From positions 3,906,001 to 3,970,000 of the forward strand of contig AP026550.1 of the NCBI GenBank assembly GCA_026075535.2: a stretch of 64,000 nucleotides of DNA, written 5' to 3'. The notes beneath the pieces were generated by a model. The model saw only the letters and a program-made list of their open reading frames with translations, did no database searches and was not told the DNA's origin. Each line of letters begins with the position of its first letter. The first letter of the stretch is position 1. Shown one piece after another: positions 46,644-58,529 of the stretch. The position numbers and the translations under genes are program-made. This DNA comes from Tricholoma matsutake (Eukaryota > Basidiomycota > Agaricomycetes > Agaricales > Tricholomataceae).

Positions 46644-47399
46644 TGTTATGATTTTCTGTTATTGTAACCCACGACAACCAGACGTACGCCGGCAAGACCG
46701 GATACTTTAATTTTTCTCATTTGACTCGACTCACTTCCGACGGGAGACAGTTTGACGCATGGTGACTCCATGCACCCGAACCCACTCCCATGCATGCTGT
46801 GATACGACAGCCCTTTGACATGAGGTCCGTGATGTCGGACACTCACGATCAACATCGGATCCTTGACGTCGGATCTGTAACATTGGACACCTCATGCTAG
46901 GCATGAGGCTATTCTCTTATTGATCCCTGACATGCTGCGCCGCAGCACTCCGTAACATCGGACGCCTCATGCAAGGCATGAGGCCTGTCTTTTCTATTGT
47001 TCTTTCTATTTATACTTGATAACGATCCTGCATTCCGATTGGACAATAGGTATCTTTGAACCATATATAAGCTGTAGTAATACTGCCTGTATTCCTCAGC
47101 TTGACCTAATTCAAATAATGGTCTTAGACTCAACCAGAACACTCGACAGCTTAGGAAGCCCCTAGCTGTGATAAACTCAAACTCGACAGTTGGAAAGCCT
47201 CCAACTGCGATATACAAACCAACGGTCTGCTCAGAAAGCCTCTGAGTACAGACAGCCGTGACGACTTGAGGAAGTACCCAAGTGAAGGCAGGAAGCCCGA
47301 TACGCTAGGAAAGTCTCCTAGTGTGATACGAGACAGTTGGAAAGCCTCCAACTGTAACATACAAAGCCAAGGCTGAGTTAAGGACCTATAGTCTTAACA
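46644..47399 (+). repeat. 3' LTR of element A
   Basis: Same length and ends as the 5' LTR with no indels; offsets are constant at 6,696 bases, so the hairpin array recurs at 47,146-47,354. Confidence 0.95.
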
Positions 47400-50300
47400 T
47401 CGGCAATCTCATATTCGAGCTCATCATTGATGGTGATCGGAGGAGGGGGAGGTTGTACTCGATTTGGAATTGTGTTTGGGGAGTGTTTCTCTAGTTGGGA
47501 GACATGGAAAACAGGGTGGATGGCCTGCATGTGATCTGGGAGCCGCAGGGTGACTGAGTGAGTGCCCAGGTGGGCAATGATTTTGAAGGGGCCATGGTTC
47601 TTTTTGGAAAGTTTCTTGGAAGGATGAGTGGTGCAAATATTTTCCGCAGTGATGTAGGCCGAGTCACCAATGTCGAAGTCAAGTGCGGGTGCCCGATGTC
47701 TATCCGCAGGGCTTTGATAACGCTCTTGAGTGGCCGCAAGCTGTTTCCAAAGCTCCTGATGAAGGTCGTCTAAGTCAACAACAAACTTGCAGGCACGCTG
47801 TGAGGCTAAGTCATGTTCTGGAAAGATGGAAATGTTTGGGTGATAGCCTTTGTTGGCAAAGAAAGGGGATACGCCTGTAGAGGCGGAGGGAGCATTGTTG
47901 TAGGCAAATTCGCCCAAGGGTAAGAGGTGAGACCAGTCGTCCTGCTGATAGTTGCAGAAGATCCAGAGGTACTGCTCCAAGGTCTGATTAAGTTGTTCTG
48001 TCTGACCATCACCTTGCGGGTGATAACCAGAAGTGAAGTGGATCCACATGTCGAGCACATTTCCAAGGGAGCAGAAGAAATGGGAGACAAACTTGGATCC
48101 CCAGTCACAAGTGACGTGCGATGGGACACCATGCTTGGAGAAGATGTGGAGGACAAACAGGTTGGCTAATTCTTGGGCTGTGATTTTGTTGACAGTTGGG
48201 ATGAAGATGCCTTGCTTGGTGAGGTGGTCAATGATGACCAGGATCACTGTGTGGCCATCAGAGTTGGGTAGTTGTTTGATGAAATTCATGGAGATTGAGT
48301 GCCAAGGTCATTCTGGGACCGGAAGTTGCTTTAGGAACCCGTAGGGCTTGTGTCGAGGCAATTTGGATCACTTGCAAGTTGTACAGGATTTGCAGAATTC
48401 TTGGACAAAGGTGCAGAGGTTTGGCCAGACATATTCGTGGTGGACAAGCTGCTGGGTTTTGTTCTGTCCAAAGTGGCCAGAGAGGATATGATTGTGTTTG
48501 TATTGAAGGACTTTGAGGCAGAGATCCACGACGTCCAGAACATAAATCCAGTCGAAGTGGTGTAGAAGACCTACCTCATCTATAGTCCAGTTGGGGTCAA
48601 CAGGTGTTGGGAGGTGAGCGGATGATAGTGGGTCAAGGGGTAGAGAGGTGCAGATGTCGTTATGGAGTTTCTCAACATCCATGATTACTGCTTGTCGAAG
48701 GATAGGTGTGGCAGGATAGGTGGCGTGGAGGGAGGAGGTGAGTTGTTCCTGTGTGAATACAGGTTGGAAGTTGGTCAGGTTTACGGAGGTGAAGTTGCTA
48801 TTTCCCCCTTTGTGGTAGACATCCCAACGTCTTCTGAGTGCATCTGGCTTGGCCCCCAATTTTACTGGGGTGGAAGCGGATGATGAGATTGAACTGGGAA
48901 AGGTATTCAGACCAACGGGCCTGGCAGCAGGTGAGCAACTTAGTAGTGCTGAAGTACTCAAGATTTTTGTGGTCAGTGACCACATCAACCGGGTTTGCGG
49001 AACCCTTGAAATACTGCCGCCAGTGTTTGAAGGCTTTGAAAATGGCCAAGAGTTCCTTATCATGGGTGTCATAATTTAGTTCAGCAGGATTAAAGGAGCA
49101 GGAATGAAAAGTGACCGGATGGATTTCTCCATCTGTAGTGTAAACTGAAAGGATAGCCGCTAGGGCATAGTCGGAAGCATCAGTTTCGAGTACCATCTGT
49201 GAGTCAGGTACCCATTGAGTTAAGATGAGGGCGTGAGTGAATTCTTGTTTGAGCTTTTCAAAAGCATCGCAGCACTTCTTGTTGAAGTCCCAGGGTGCAG
49301 ATTTCCACATCAAGTGGGTGAGTGGAATGACAATGTCTGAATAGCCATTAATGAAGCGGTGGTAAAAGTTGCAAAAGCCTAAGAAGGATTGTATATCCTT
49401 AACTTTCCTAGGCTTGGGCCAGTCCAGCATGGTTTTGACTTTATCCTCGGACATCCACAGTCCATCCGGTGACAAGATGAAACCCAGATATTCAACGGTG
49501 TCTTTGTGGAACTCACATTTTTGTGGAGAGGCATAAAGTCCATTCTTCTGGAGACGGTGGAGGACTTCTTTGATGTGAGCCCCATGCTGGGACTTGTCAT
49601 TGGAGTAGATTAGGATGTTGTCGAGGTACACGATGACACAAACATCCAGCATGTCGCTGAAGATGTCATTCATAAACCGCTGGAAAGCTGCGGGTGCATT
49701 AGTGAGTCCAAAGGGAACCACCAACCACTCGAAGGATCCGTAGCGGGTGTGGATAGTGGTTTTCCACTCATCACCATCAGCAATGCAGACTAGGTGATAA
49801 GCGTGCCGCAAGTCTATCTGGGTGAATAAGCGGGCTTTGTGGGGAGAGTTGAGGAGGTCAGAAATGAGCAGAAGTGGGTAGCAGTCCTTCTTTGTAAGAT
49901 GGTTAAGTCCTCGGTAGTCAACACAGAGTCGGAGGCTACCATCCTTCTTCTTGATGAAGAGAATTGGAGTGCCATGCGGGGACTTGGATGGGCAGATGAA
50001 ACCTGAGCAGATGTTTTCATCAATAAAGACTCGTAAGGCTTCTAATTCAGAGGGGAGAGAGAATACATGCAGCCCGGAGGCAGAGGAGTATTGTCTTCTG
50101 TCTCTATCTTGAGGTCATAAGACCAATGCAGAGGAAGGGTATCTGCTTTAGTCTTATTAAAGACATCAGCAAATTTGTGATACTCAGGGCGGAATATTGG
50201 AAAGGTCGGATGAGTTAGCGGATTGGGTGGAGTGGGCAGATAACCCTTCTGGAGTGAAGGTCATCTGAAAAGCTACTGCCCCAGGAAGTTTGCTAGCATG

Positions 50301-50902
50301 CGCATAAGTGGCAGCGTTGATGAAAGAGATGTCAGGAGGTGTAAACTTAGGAGGAATGGGGGGTTCAGAAAGTGTGGAGGATTCAAGGATTTCTACTGGA
50401 GGGTTCGGGGACAAAGGTGACATCAGGGGTGCTGGACCTCTATGATCTGCAGAGCGGAAAGCGAGTTGGCTTGAAGACCAGTCAATCAACAGATTGTATT
50501 GCTTCAGCCAGTTATGACTGAGTATGGTGGAACAGGAAGAGTCAAGCGAGGTTACATAGAATGACAAATTGAACACTTCACCAGCAGGGAAGGTGACTGG
50601 AAGTTGGATGACCTGAGCTATGGTGGAGTTGCAAGATCCATCAAAGAGTCTAAACTGATCAGGTTAATGGATTCCATGCTGAGTTGGTTATCCAACACAA
50701 AAGAGGAGTCAAGGAAGCAGTGGGAGGAGCCAGAGTCGATAAGGGTTTGGAAAGGGGTGGAAGAGTCAGGAAAGGTTAAAAGAATGGTTAGGGAGTCAGG
50801 GTTGGAAAGAGCAGATGTGTTGAGATGAACATAGGCAGTCAAATGGGTAAGGTCAACGCAACCCCCAGCCCCAATGGCTGTATCCTGAGGGTTGCAGACT
50901 AT
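47400..50902 (-). pseudogene. Element B pol: protease, RT, RNase H, integrase
   Basis: The protease has LIDSGSSHCFLDSSFV (about 50,730). The RT runs from KSPHGTPILFIKKKDGSLRL to VYLDNILIYS; the second catalytic Asp is Asn (AAC at 49,619-49,617). RNase H includes LETDASDYALAAILS and DHKNLEYF. The integrase HHCC is HNHILSGHF..CKSCTTC, and the core has MNFIKQLPNSDGHTVILVII, CDWGSKF (Asp) and DGQTEQLNQTLEQYL (Glu). The reading changes frame several times. It ends EYEIA at the element A insertion. Confidence 0.88.
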
Positions 50903-52098
50903 TTTTCTGAGTCTGCAGTGTCGGGAATGACAACGGATGCATGGGCTTTTGCAGCTTTGGATTTTGGGCAGTTTCCTGCTATGTGCCCTTCCTCACTGCA
51001 GTAGAGACAAAGTCATTCTCTCATGTGACGTTCTTGTTCCTCCCCAGTAAGCTTGCCGTTCTTCCTCAACTTATCAGAGATGGACGACTTGGGCTTGTCC
51101 TGGGGAGTCTTCTTTGTTGCAGAAGACTGCTGGTTGGAGGTGTTACCATGGGCAGAGTTTGAAGAGGTTTGGTTTGTTGACAGGGAAGGACTTTTGGAAG
51201 TGTCCTTCCAACTAGAGTTAGTGACATTACCAGAATTCTTTGCTTCAAAATGGGATTCATCTTCTTGCATCCAGTAGATGTCATTGCTGTCCTGTGCTTT
51301 CAAGCACAGTTCTGCAAGTGTATTGGGTTTACCACCCCAGAGGACTTCTATGCAAAGCCAGAGCAGAAGACCACGGAAATAGCGGTCACAAAGGGCTGCT
51401 TCATTCCAGTTGACCCTAGAAGCTAATTCCCAGAAGTCAACATTATATTTCATGATACGACCACCTTTCTTCATTGTTAAGTCAGAGAGAGCTTTTTCTG
51501 CATCTCCGACTGGGTGGTGTGGGCCAAAGTTACTTTCCAGCTCAGCGAGGAAAGCTTCGTAGTCCCACCTCCAGTGTGCAGAATCTGTCAGGTCATTAAG
51601 ACCAGGCTCAAACCAACTGAGAGCTGATCCTTTAAGATAAGAAAGGATAAATATGATCTTTTTCTCATCAGAGGAAAATACGTACAGACGGTCACAGAGA
51701 TGAAGATTGCAGGAGACTAGGAAGTCTCTAAGTTTCTTTGGATTGGCGCCGTCAAAAGTTTCGGGGTTGCAAACTTCGATTTTTTTGGTCTTGGGTGCAT
51801 TATTCTGACAAAGGGTGCAGATACTCTCCAAGAGGTTGTAAAGGACATCTATGAACCTATCCCCTGGGTCAGGGTTTTCCCCCGCAGGAGGTTGATCCTC
51901 TGGATCATTGGGATCGGGGTCACCCCCAGGGCCGTCAGGACCACTAGGGTCGTCGGGTCTGCTGGGGGGTCTGTCCTCTAGACCAGGATCTTCCAACCCG
52001 GAGGGTTCAGGCTGGTTGATGCCCCCTACATACTCAAGGGGAGTTCTTGATCAAAAACCTTCCGGGTTGGCAGAAGGGTGCGGGGCATGGGTGGACAT
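50899..52098 (-). pseudogene. Element B gag
   Basis: ATG at 52098 opens MSTHAPHPSANPEGF, TGA, then SRTPLEYVGGINQPEPSGLE and a Pro/Asp-rich stretch. The capsid domain has CNPETFDGANPKKLRDFLVS, FILSYLKGSALSWFEP and DLTDSAHWRWDYEAFLAELE, a form common in fungal Tf1/sushi-like Gag. A TGA at about 51,015 precedes the zinc knuckle CLYCSEEGHIAGNC. The frame ends DSEK-TAG at 50,899-50,901; pol continues in the -1 frame. Confidence 0.87.
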
Positions 52099-52331
52099 GA
52101 GATTGGCACTGATTGAAGGGGCTCCTGAGCCGATTTGTCAGAATATGTTTGAGGGTCTGGAAGACACTCCAAAAGTAGTGGCAGGTCAAGGGTCGGAAAG
52201 GGTGGATCGCTGGATTGCAGAGATCCCAGGAATAGTACCAGCACATTGGGAATTTCTTGTTGTGCGCTGGCGGGTCTCAGTAGGGGTCACAGAGAGGAAT
52301 GGGATGAGTGAAGTGGGAGTTCATATATACT

Positions 52332-53038
52332 GTTAAGAACTGATCCTAGAGGGCGCATCGGAATCCAATCAGACCCTGCAGGTGATGATAGCAGGAGTTT
52401 GTTGGGTCATTGCAGATTCTGTGGGAGGGGAAACAGAAAGGACTTGGCTTCAGCTTGTAAGAAGCTGCGCCCTTCACCTCGTCTGGTGTCCTAATTTCGA
52501 GTCAAAGGTTTGGAGGTAGGAGCAGGAAAGTGCAGGTAAACACAGGGAGGAGTATGGAGGGACTTAGGTTAAGTTCAGGTGAGGTTAGAACTTCAGAGGG
52601 AGACTAGAGGTCGAGTCGAATGGAGTTCAGACTCTTTGAAGAACTGAGGTTGGAGTAGAAGGAGGTTTAGATTGGCAGGATAAAGTCGAGTCTATGTCAA
52701 TATATGAACTGAGGAATACAAGGCGAAACTAACTAAGCTTAAATACTGTAGTCTGGAATAAATGTGGAACAGGAACAAAGACTGCAGCAGTGTCTCGACT
52801 GCATAGATAAATTACCTAGCGGGAGCCACACAGGAATCTGTAGTCGAATTTGCAATAGAGACAGCAGCCTTGGGAAGGCAGCCATGGGTGCTGTACAAGG
52901 CAGCCTGGTGCACAGCAGTGTGGGCAGTGCAAGGCAGCTGGGAATGAAATTGGGAGGTGTAGACAAATGTCAGGTTCAACATGCGGGAAAGGGTCGGACG
53001 GATGTGGGTTCCGATCGGGCGAGGAACAGTTCTTGACA
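52332..53038 (-). repeat. 5' LTR of element B
   Basis: 707 bases. It differs from the left copy mainly by transitions and by an extra block of about 22 bases near 52,883-52,905, where GGCAGCC and TACAAGGCAGCC are partly duplicated. Confidence 0.93.
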
Positions 53039-53625
53039 ATACCATACCCAAGCCCCAATTCACAAGGACAAAATCACCAACGATGTCTTCACCCGATCAA
53101 TGAAAACACTGATTATCACTTTAACATCTGAAGAATTACTTTCACTCTCTCCCGAAGTTTGTATGAGATGGAAGGAACAGGTCACTTCACATCATATCCA
53201 GCAACCTGAAGGAAATAACGCTACAAATCTTCTTAACAATGATATTTTCATAATTGATGATCCTTATGAAACTTATATTAGCAGTCTTCATCCTGGAGAA
53301 ATTCCCGAACCTTTTATCGCAGCAAAAGAATCCCACTCCATTTGATCAGTCATTATAAATGTCAACAGCAGAAACCCAGTCAAAAGTGTTGTCAATCCTG
53401 GTTCTTCAATTATCGCAATGTCTGAAGAAGTTTGTCATGAACTCGGTCTTGCCTACGATCCTTCAATACACATCCCTCTACAATTGGCTAATGGTGGCAT
53501 TGACCAAAGTCTAGGTTTAGCACAGAACATACCTTGTGAAGTTGGTAGTATTACCCTCTACATGCAAATCCACATCATCCGAGACCCAGCCTACAACATC
53601 CTGCTTGTCTGACCATTTGATGTTC
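53039..53625 (+). pseudogene. Element F gag end and retropepsin, second segment
   Basis: Continues QAPIHKDKITNDVFTRSMKT, then TSEELLSLSPEVCMRWKEQV and the protease-like SVVNPGSSIIAMSEEVCHEL, ending DPAYNILLV. The catalytic Asp position reads NPGSS here and DLGSS in element G. The solo LTR interrupts at 53,626; the frame resumes at 54,374 with LTESTVKNY. Confidence 0.8.
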
Positions 53626-54368
53626 TGTTACAATTTTCCTTGTAACTCATGGAACCTGACCGACCTGACCGACCTGATGATCCCCTCCAGACAGGAGGTA
53701 CTATCTTATTCATGCCTAGGGCATGTCCTTGACACCAGACACATGCATGACGCATGCTGACTGCATGCATTTGATCCCCTTCCCGTGGAAGACACCCTTG
53801 ATGCATGGTGACTCCATGCACCCGAACCCATTCCCACACATGCTGTGATATGACAGCCCTTTGACATGAGGTCCGTGACGTCGGACTCTCATGATTGACA
53901 TTGGATCCTTGACATTGGATCCGTGACATCAGACACCTCATGCTAGGCATGAGGCTTATCTCTTATTGTTCCCTGACATGCTGTGCTGCAGCACTCCATG
54001 ACATCGGACGCCTCATGCAAGGCATGAGGCTTATTGTTTCTATTCATACCTGATATGCATCTACCTTTCCGATTGGATGATAAGGACCTTCCTACTAGTA
54101 TAAGTACTGCGACTTGTAGTAGGGATGTCCTTAGTTTAGATCTAGGCAATCTACAGCCTTAACTTGCAAACTCATAAACTTACTTGAAACCACTAAGGAA
54201 GCCCCTTAGTGCGTGAACCTGAATGCCTCTATGCAGAAGGCCTGCTAGAGTGCACTACCCATCTTACGTCAGATGCTCTGAGTAAGACTAGTGCCAAACG
54301 ACTCGTCGAGGAAGCACCTCGTCAAACAACATCGACTAGATCGAGTGGTTGAGGCTTCGCCCTTAACA
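53626..54368 (+). repeat. Solo LTR (family of element C) inside element F
   Basis: 743 bases, TGTTACAATT ... CGCCCTTAACA, flanked by an exact 5-base duplication TGTTC (53,621-53,625 and 54,369-54,373). Joining the flanks restores the element F reading (PFDVLTESTVKNY), and element G shows the uninterrupted site. It is the fuller version of the LTR at 26,163. It contains TATAAG near 54,100 and hairpins with AAG-starting loops, such as CACTAAGG with loop AAGCC at 54,191-54,211. Confidence 0.93.
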
Positions 54369-57322
54369 TGTTCTCACTGAAAGTACCGTGAAGAATTATT
54401 GAAATGAAGGTCAAACGATAACCATTTTCGATCTGAATTTGACATGATCTTGTGCTATTCCGACTATTCCCCAATCTAATCGCCAAAGAAGAGTAGTTCG
54501 TGAGGATTTTTGCAACTAGAGGATAAAATCTCAGAGAATAACCAGTGCACTCTCATCATTTCTTTCAACCATTCTAATTCTTCTATAACTATCAAGTACA
54601 CTGCAAATATTCCCAATATGGACTCCTCAAACTCCTCAAACACTCTTTCCTATTCCTCAATTCTTGCAAACTTATATTTAACAGGCTAGCTACCAGTATG
54701 CAACATTTTTATCGGCCTCGATGACCACCCATATGCATGATTCTACTATCATTTCCCCTCCTTATGTCTCGTTGACCGACTCCTTATACCCAATCTTCGC
54801 AGCTCCAAAGAAGAAATACAAACCAGTTGCACAGAAGGTTTGACCAGTTATTACTGAACTACCCAATTGATTTTGCATTATTTGAACAATCACTGGCGAC
54901 CCCCTTGAGAATATGCTGAAACTTAATCCTCATCCCTCATTGTTTATCCCATCTCCCTGATATTCACTCAAACGAAAGGCTATTATCGACAAAAACCATC
55001 CCAGTGATTTCCTTTGGCCCAAAGAACAAAACCTCATGCACAATTTTATTTGAAATCACGAAACCAGTTTTGCATGGACCGAACAAGAACAAGGAAGTTT
55101 TAGCCCTGACTTCTTCCCTCCTATCAAATTCCCCACCATTCCTCACACTCCTTGGGTTGAATGTAACATCCCTATACCACCTGGTCTGTACAAACAGATC
55201 TGCAAAATGCTGAAGAAGAAGATAGAAGCAGGAGTATATGAGTCGTTGAACTCGTCATATCAATCACGATGGTTTTGTATTGCGAAGAAAGATGCAAAAT
55301 CACTTTGAATCATCCACAGTCTTGAACTGCTAAACCAAGTAACAATTCAGCACTCTGGCATGGTCCCAATCCCCAAGCATTTAGCTGAACAGTTTGGGGG
55401 ATGCACTTGCAGTGGAATGTTGGACCTATATGTCGCATTCAATGAAAGGCTAGTAGCTGAATCTTCTCAAGATCTAATGACTTTCCAGACCCCATTTGGT
55501 GCACTTCGAATCATCACCCTACCAATGGGTTGGATGAACTCGGTTCTGATCTTACATGATGACATCACATTCATCCTACAACCTGAAGTCCCTCATATCA
55601 CCATCCCTTACATCGACGACATGCCAGTTAAGGGTCCAAAATCAGAATAATGAATGATCAGTGGATCTTACAAAATGATCACCGACAACCCAGGCATTTG
55701 ATGCTTCATCTGGGAGCATTTTGGGAATTTGAATCGCATAGTCCAGCACATGAAGTATTGTGGAGGAACATTTTTTGGTCCGAAACTATATCTTTGTGTT
55801 CCTGAAATAATTGTTTTAGGGCATCGATGCAACATTGAAAGTCATATGGCCGATCCCACTCGCATTGCAGCAGTTAGCAAATGGGGACCTTGTCGAAGCC
55901 TTACCAAAGTTAAAGCGTTCTTAGGAACTATTGGAGTCTGTTGTATCTTTATTTGAAATTTCACTCAATGTACTACAGCACTGATTCACCTCACTCAAAA
56001 AGATGTTCCTTTCAAATTTGGACCTAAACAAATAGCAGCACAGGAAGATCTGAAGGAAGCTTTAATCAATTCCCCAGTGATTCAAGCAATCAACTGCTCA
56101 TCCCCCGCCCCAGTTATCCTATCCATCGACACTTTGCACATTGCTATTGGTTTCTTTCTTGCTCAATGCGATCCTGACAACCCTTGAAAATGGTATTACA
56201 GTCGATTCAGCTCGATCACGCTTAACGACCACAAATCCTGGTTTTCACAACCAAAACTCAAACTCTATGGTCCATATCGTGCCCTTGGAGCACTTCAATT
56301 GTATTTAATAGGGGTCCGAAACCTTATCATCGAAGTCGATGCAAGGTATATCAAAGGCATGCTCTTGAATCCTGATATTGCACCTAGCGCTAGCATCAAT
56401 TGGTGGATAGTATCAATTCTAACCTTCCACTTCACGTTAGTCCATGTGGCAGGCACACATCATGGTCCAGACAGACTTTTGAGACATCCTCCACAAGATG
56501 AAGATGATCAGTTTGACAACAAAAATGATTTCGGAGACTGGATCGATCGGCTTCATGGTTTTGTACATCAAATCAATCCCATTACAACTCATCCCTTTCC
56601 TTCCCATCGAATTTCGACACTCTCCCTCTCTTCAGATCTCAGTAAGGGGGAGGATTTTAACTACAATGATGTCCCATGAACAAACAATGCGAAAAAGGAT
56701 GACAAATGATTACTTCACATTCAAAAATGGTTAGATGATTTGGTACAACCTCCAGACTTATCAGATTCCGAATATGCTACCTTCATTCAATATTGCACCA
56801 ATTTCTTTTTAGACTCAGGCAAACTATGGAGAAAAGACTCCCACGGAGCTCACAAAATCGTCACAATCCCTGAATGTCATCTCGAAATTATTTGTGCAGC
56901 ACATGATGATATCAGACACAAGATGATTTTTGCTATGAAATTGGTTGTTGGCCTTCGATTTTGGTGGCCGAACATGAAGGCTGACATCACATGGTTTATT
57001 CGTACTTGCCACCTCTGCCAAATTTGACCAACTCGAAACCTCCTTATTCCACCTACAGTTGCCACTCCAGCACCCCTTTTTGGCAAGATTTACATCAATA
57101 CTATGCAGATGCCTCCTTTGGGTGGATTCAAGTATATCGTACAAGGTCGATGTTTGCTAACAACCTATCCCAAATGGCGAAAACTTTGACAAGAAAATGC
57201 TATGACCCTCAGTGATTGGATCTTCGAAGACATTATTTGTCAATGGGGCTTCCTATATGAAATCGTGAGCGATAACAGATCAGCATTCATTGCAGCATTG
57301 GAGTACCTTTCAAAACAATATC
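54369..57322 (+). pseudogene. Element F RT-RNase H-integrase, third segment
   Basis: Many stops are present. Recognisable pieces are the RT start PPGLYKQICKMLKKKIEAGVY, WFCIAKKDAKSL, FQTPFGALRIITLPMGWMNS and PYIDDMPVKGP (Asp pair intact). RNase H-like DTLHIAIGFFLAQCDPDNP and FTLVHVAGTHHGPDRL follow, then the integrase zinc region HDDIRHKMIF..FWWPNMKADITWFIRTCHLCQ and the core Asp in VSDNRSAFIAALEYL, which runs into element D. Long dead. Confidence 0.82.
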
Positions 57323-57909
57323 TGTTAAGACTATAGGTCTCGACTCAGTCTTTGGGTTGTGTATCGCAGTGGGAGGCTTTCCAACTGTATCGGTATCACA
57401 CTAGGAGACTTTCCTAGTGTATTGGGCTTCCTGCCTTTGCTTGGGTACTTCCTCAAGTAGTCATGGCTATCCATACTCAGAGGCTTTCTGAGTAGACCAT
57501 TCATTTGTGTATCACAGTTGGAGGCTTTCCAACTGTTGAGTTTGAGTTTATCACAGCTAGGGATTTCCTAGGCTGTCAAGTGTTCGGATTGAGTCTAAGA
57601 CTGTTGTTTGAATTAGGTCAAGCTGAGGAATACACTAGGTGTAGCTACAGCTTATATACAGTTCTGGAGTATGTATCGTCCAATCAGAATGTAAGATGCC
57701 TACCAAGTAAATATAGAAAGAACAATAGAACAACAAGCCTCATGCCTAGCATGAGGCATCCAATGTCACGGAATGCTGTGGTGCAGCATGTCGGTTGGGG
57801 TGGGTCTCCATCAGAAATGAGTCAAGTTGAATGTGAAAGAAAAATAAAGTACCTGGCCTTGCTGGCATGCATCTGGTCATCCTGGGTTATGATAACAAAA
57901 TTTGTAACA
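57323..57909 (-). repeat. 3' LTR of element D
   Basis: Plus-strand ends TGTTAAGACT ... TTTGTAACA, 587 bases. It aligns with the element A LTR but lacks part of the middle. The hairpin array is present in reverse orientation at about 57,360-57,580. The purine tract (plus CACCCCCTCTC) follows at 57,911. Confidence 0.92.
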
Positions 57910-57966
57910 TCACCCCCTCTCTATCATCAAAGTCACCGACTTCGATTACTATCTTCTTTTCTTCAT

Positions 57967-58467
57967 TCAGGAGGTGGGGCGGATCGGGGTTCGAGGGAAT
58001 CAGTTGGACCTCAGTAATGTTCCCAGTTCTCCATGTTCCCCAAGCAGGAGCTTCTTTGCCAGGCTGTATCTGCTCTCCTCATCGTAATGGGTGTTCCACT
58101 GGAGGTCCCTCCATAGGGGTCTGCTTACCCCCGCCAGTGGTCTTGTGCCAGGGGTGAGCCCTTCTCGATCAATGCAGAAGTCTTTGGGGAGGTAGTCTTC
58201 ATTGTCAAGCTCCCCTTTGAAGCACCACTCCTCATACTGTGTCCTCACCTGAGTCAGGTCCCCCTTCGTACTCCTCCAAGCAAAGAGGCAGCACTTGGGA
58301 CAAGTGGAGGACACCCTTTTAATCCAATCATCCCTCGTTATCCAGAAGGGGATCCCATGCGGGCATAACCAAGAGGGTTTGCCTGGGAGTGTGTTCGTTA
58401 ATGGTCTTTGGTCAATGACCACTCGTCCAGGTGGTGTGTTTCATAATTGGTTCAGTCTGTGAAGTGT
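57967..58467 (-). pseudogene. Element D copy of the extra ORF (ORF3)
   Basis: Reads HRLNQL-TGA-NTPPGRVVIDQ, then PSWLCPHGIPFWITRDDWIK, TCPKCCLFAWRSTKGD, FCIDREGLTPGTRPLAGVSR, LQWNTHYDEESRYSLAKKLL and GEHGELGTLLRSN-TGA, ending RPTS. Both internal TGA codons replace CGA of element A, and the ATG of element A is ACA here. Between the copies, the Cys, Trp and Gly positions are kept while several side chains differ. It sits between chromodomain and purine tract as in element A. Confidence 0.65.
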
Positions 58468-58529
58468 CGATGGGGGGGGGAGCATTCTGTGCTTTCTTCG
58501 GTTTGATGGGTGTTTTTGGTTTGGGGGTT

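Larger units (their letters stand above)
39948..47399 (+). mobile_element. Element A: full-length Ty3/gypsy chromovirus inserted in element B
   Basis: LTRs of 756 bases at both ends (39,948-40,703 and 46,644-47,399) enclose 5,940 internal bases. A 5-base duplication TCGGC (39,943-39,947 and 47,400-47,404) is single-copy in the intact chromodomain reading, so it is a true target duplication. The order is gag, -1 frameshift site, protease, RT, RNase H, integrase, chromodomain, extra ORF, purine tract AGAGAGAGGG (46,631-46,640). The LTRs differ at about fifteen sites, apparently all transitions. Several TGA stops make the copy non-coding as it stands. Confidence 0.95.
37853..53038 (-). mobile_element. 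Element B: Ty3/gypsy chromovirus (Tf1/sushi-like), carrying element A inside it
   Basis: LTRs are at 37,853-38,534 (3' LTR, left) and 52,332-53,038 (5' LTR, right). Gag, protease, RT, RNase H, integrase and chromodomain read leftward. Element A splits the chromodomain. The purine tract (minus strand AAGGGGGAAATAC) directly abuts the 3' LTR. The copy is flanked by ATACC on both sides, but in the sister element G this site naturally reads ATACCATACC, so the pair may be old target sequence. Without element A, B is about 7.7 kb. An extra antisense ORF lies between pol and the 3' LTR. Confidence 0.9.
36838..57322 (+). mobile_element. Element F: degenerate Ty3/gypsy element split by three later insertions
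   Basis: Own segments are 36,838-37,852 (gag), 53,039-53,625 (gag end and protease) and 54,369-57,322 (RT, RNase H, integrase). The intervening DNA is element B, which carries element A, and a solo LTR. Element D begins at 57,323 inside the integrase core. The order and reading frame of the segments agree with element G. The 5' end is truncated at the G-run, so no LTR of F is in the window. It is the oldest layer of the nest. Confidence 0.85.
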
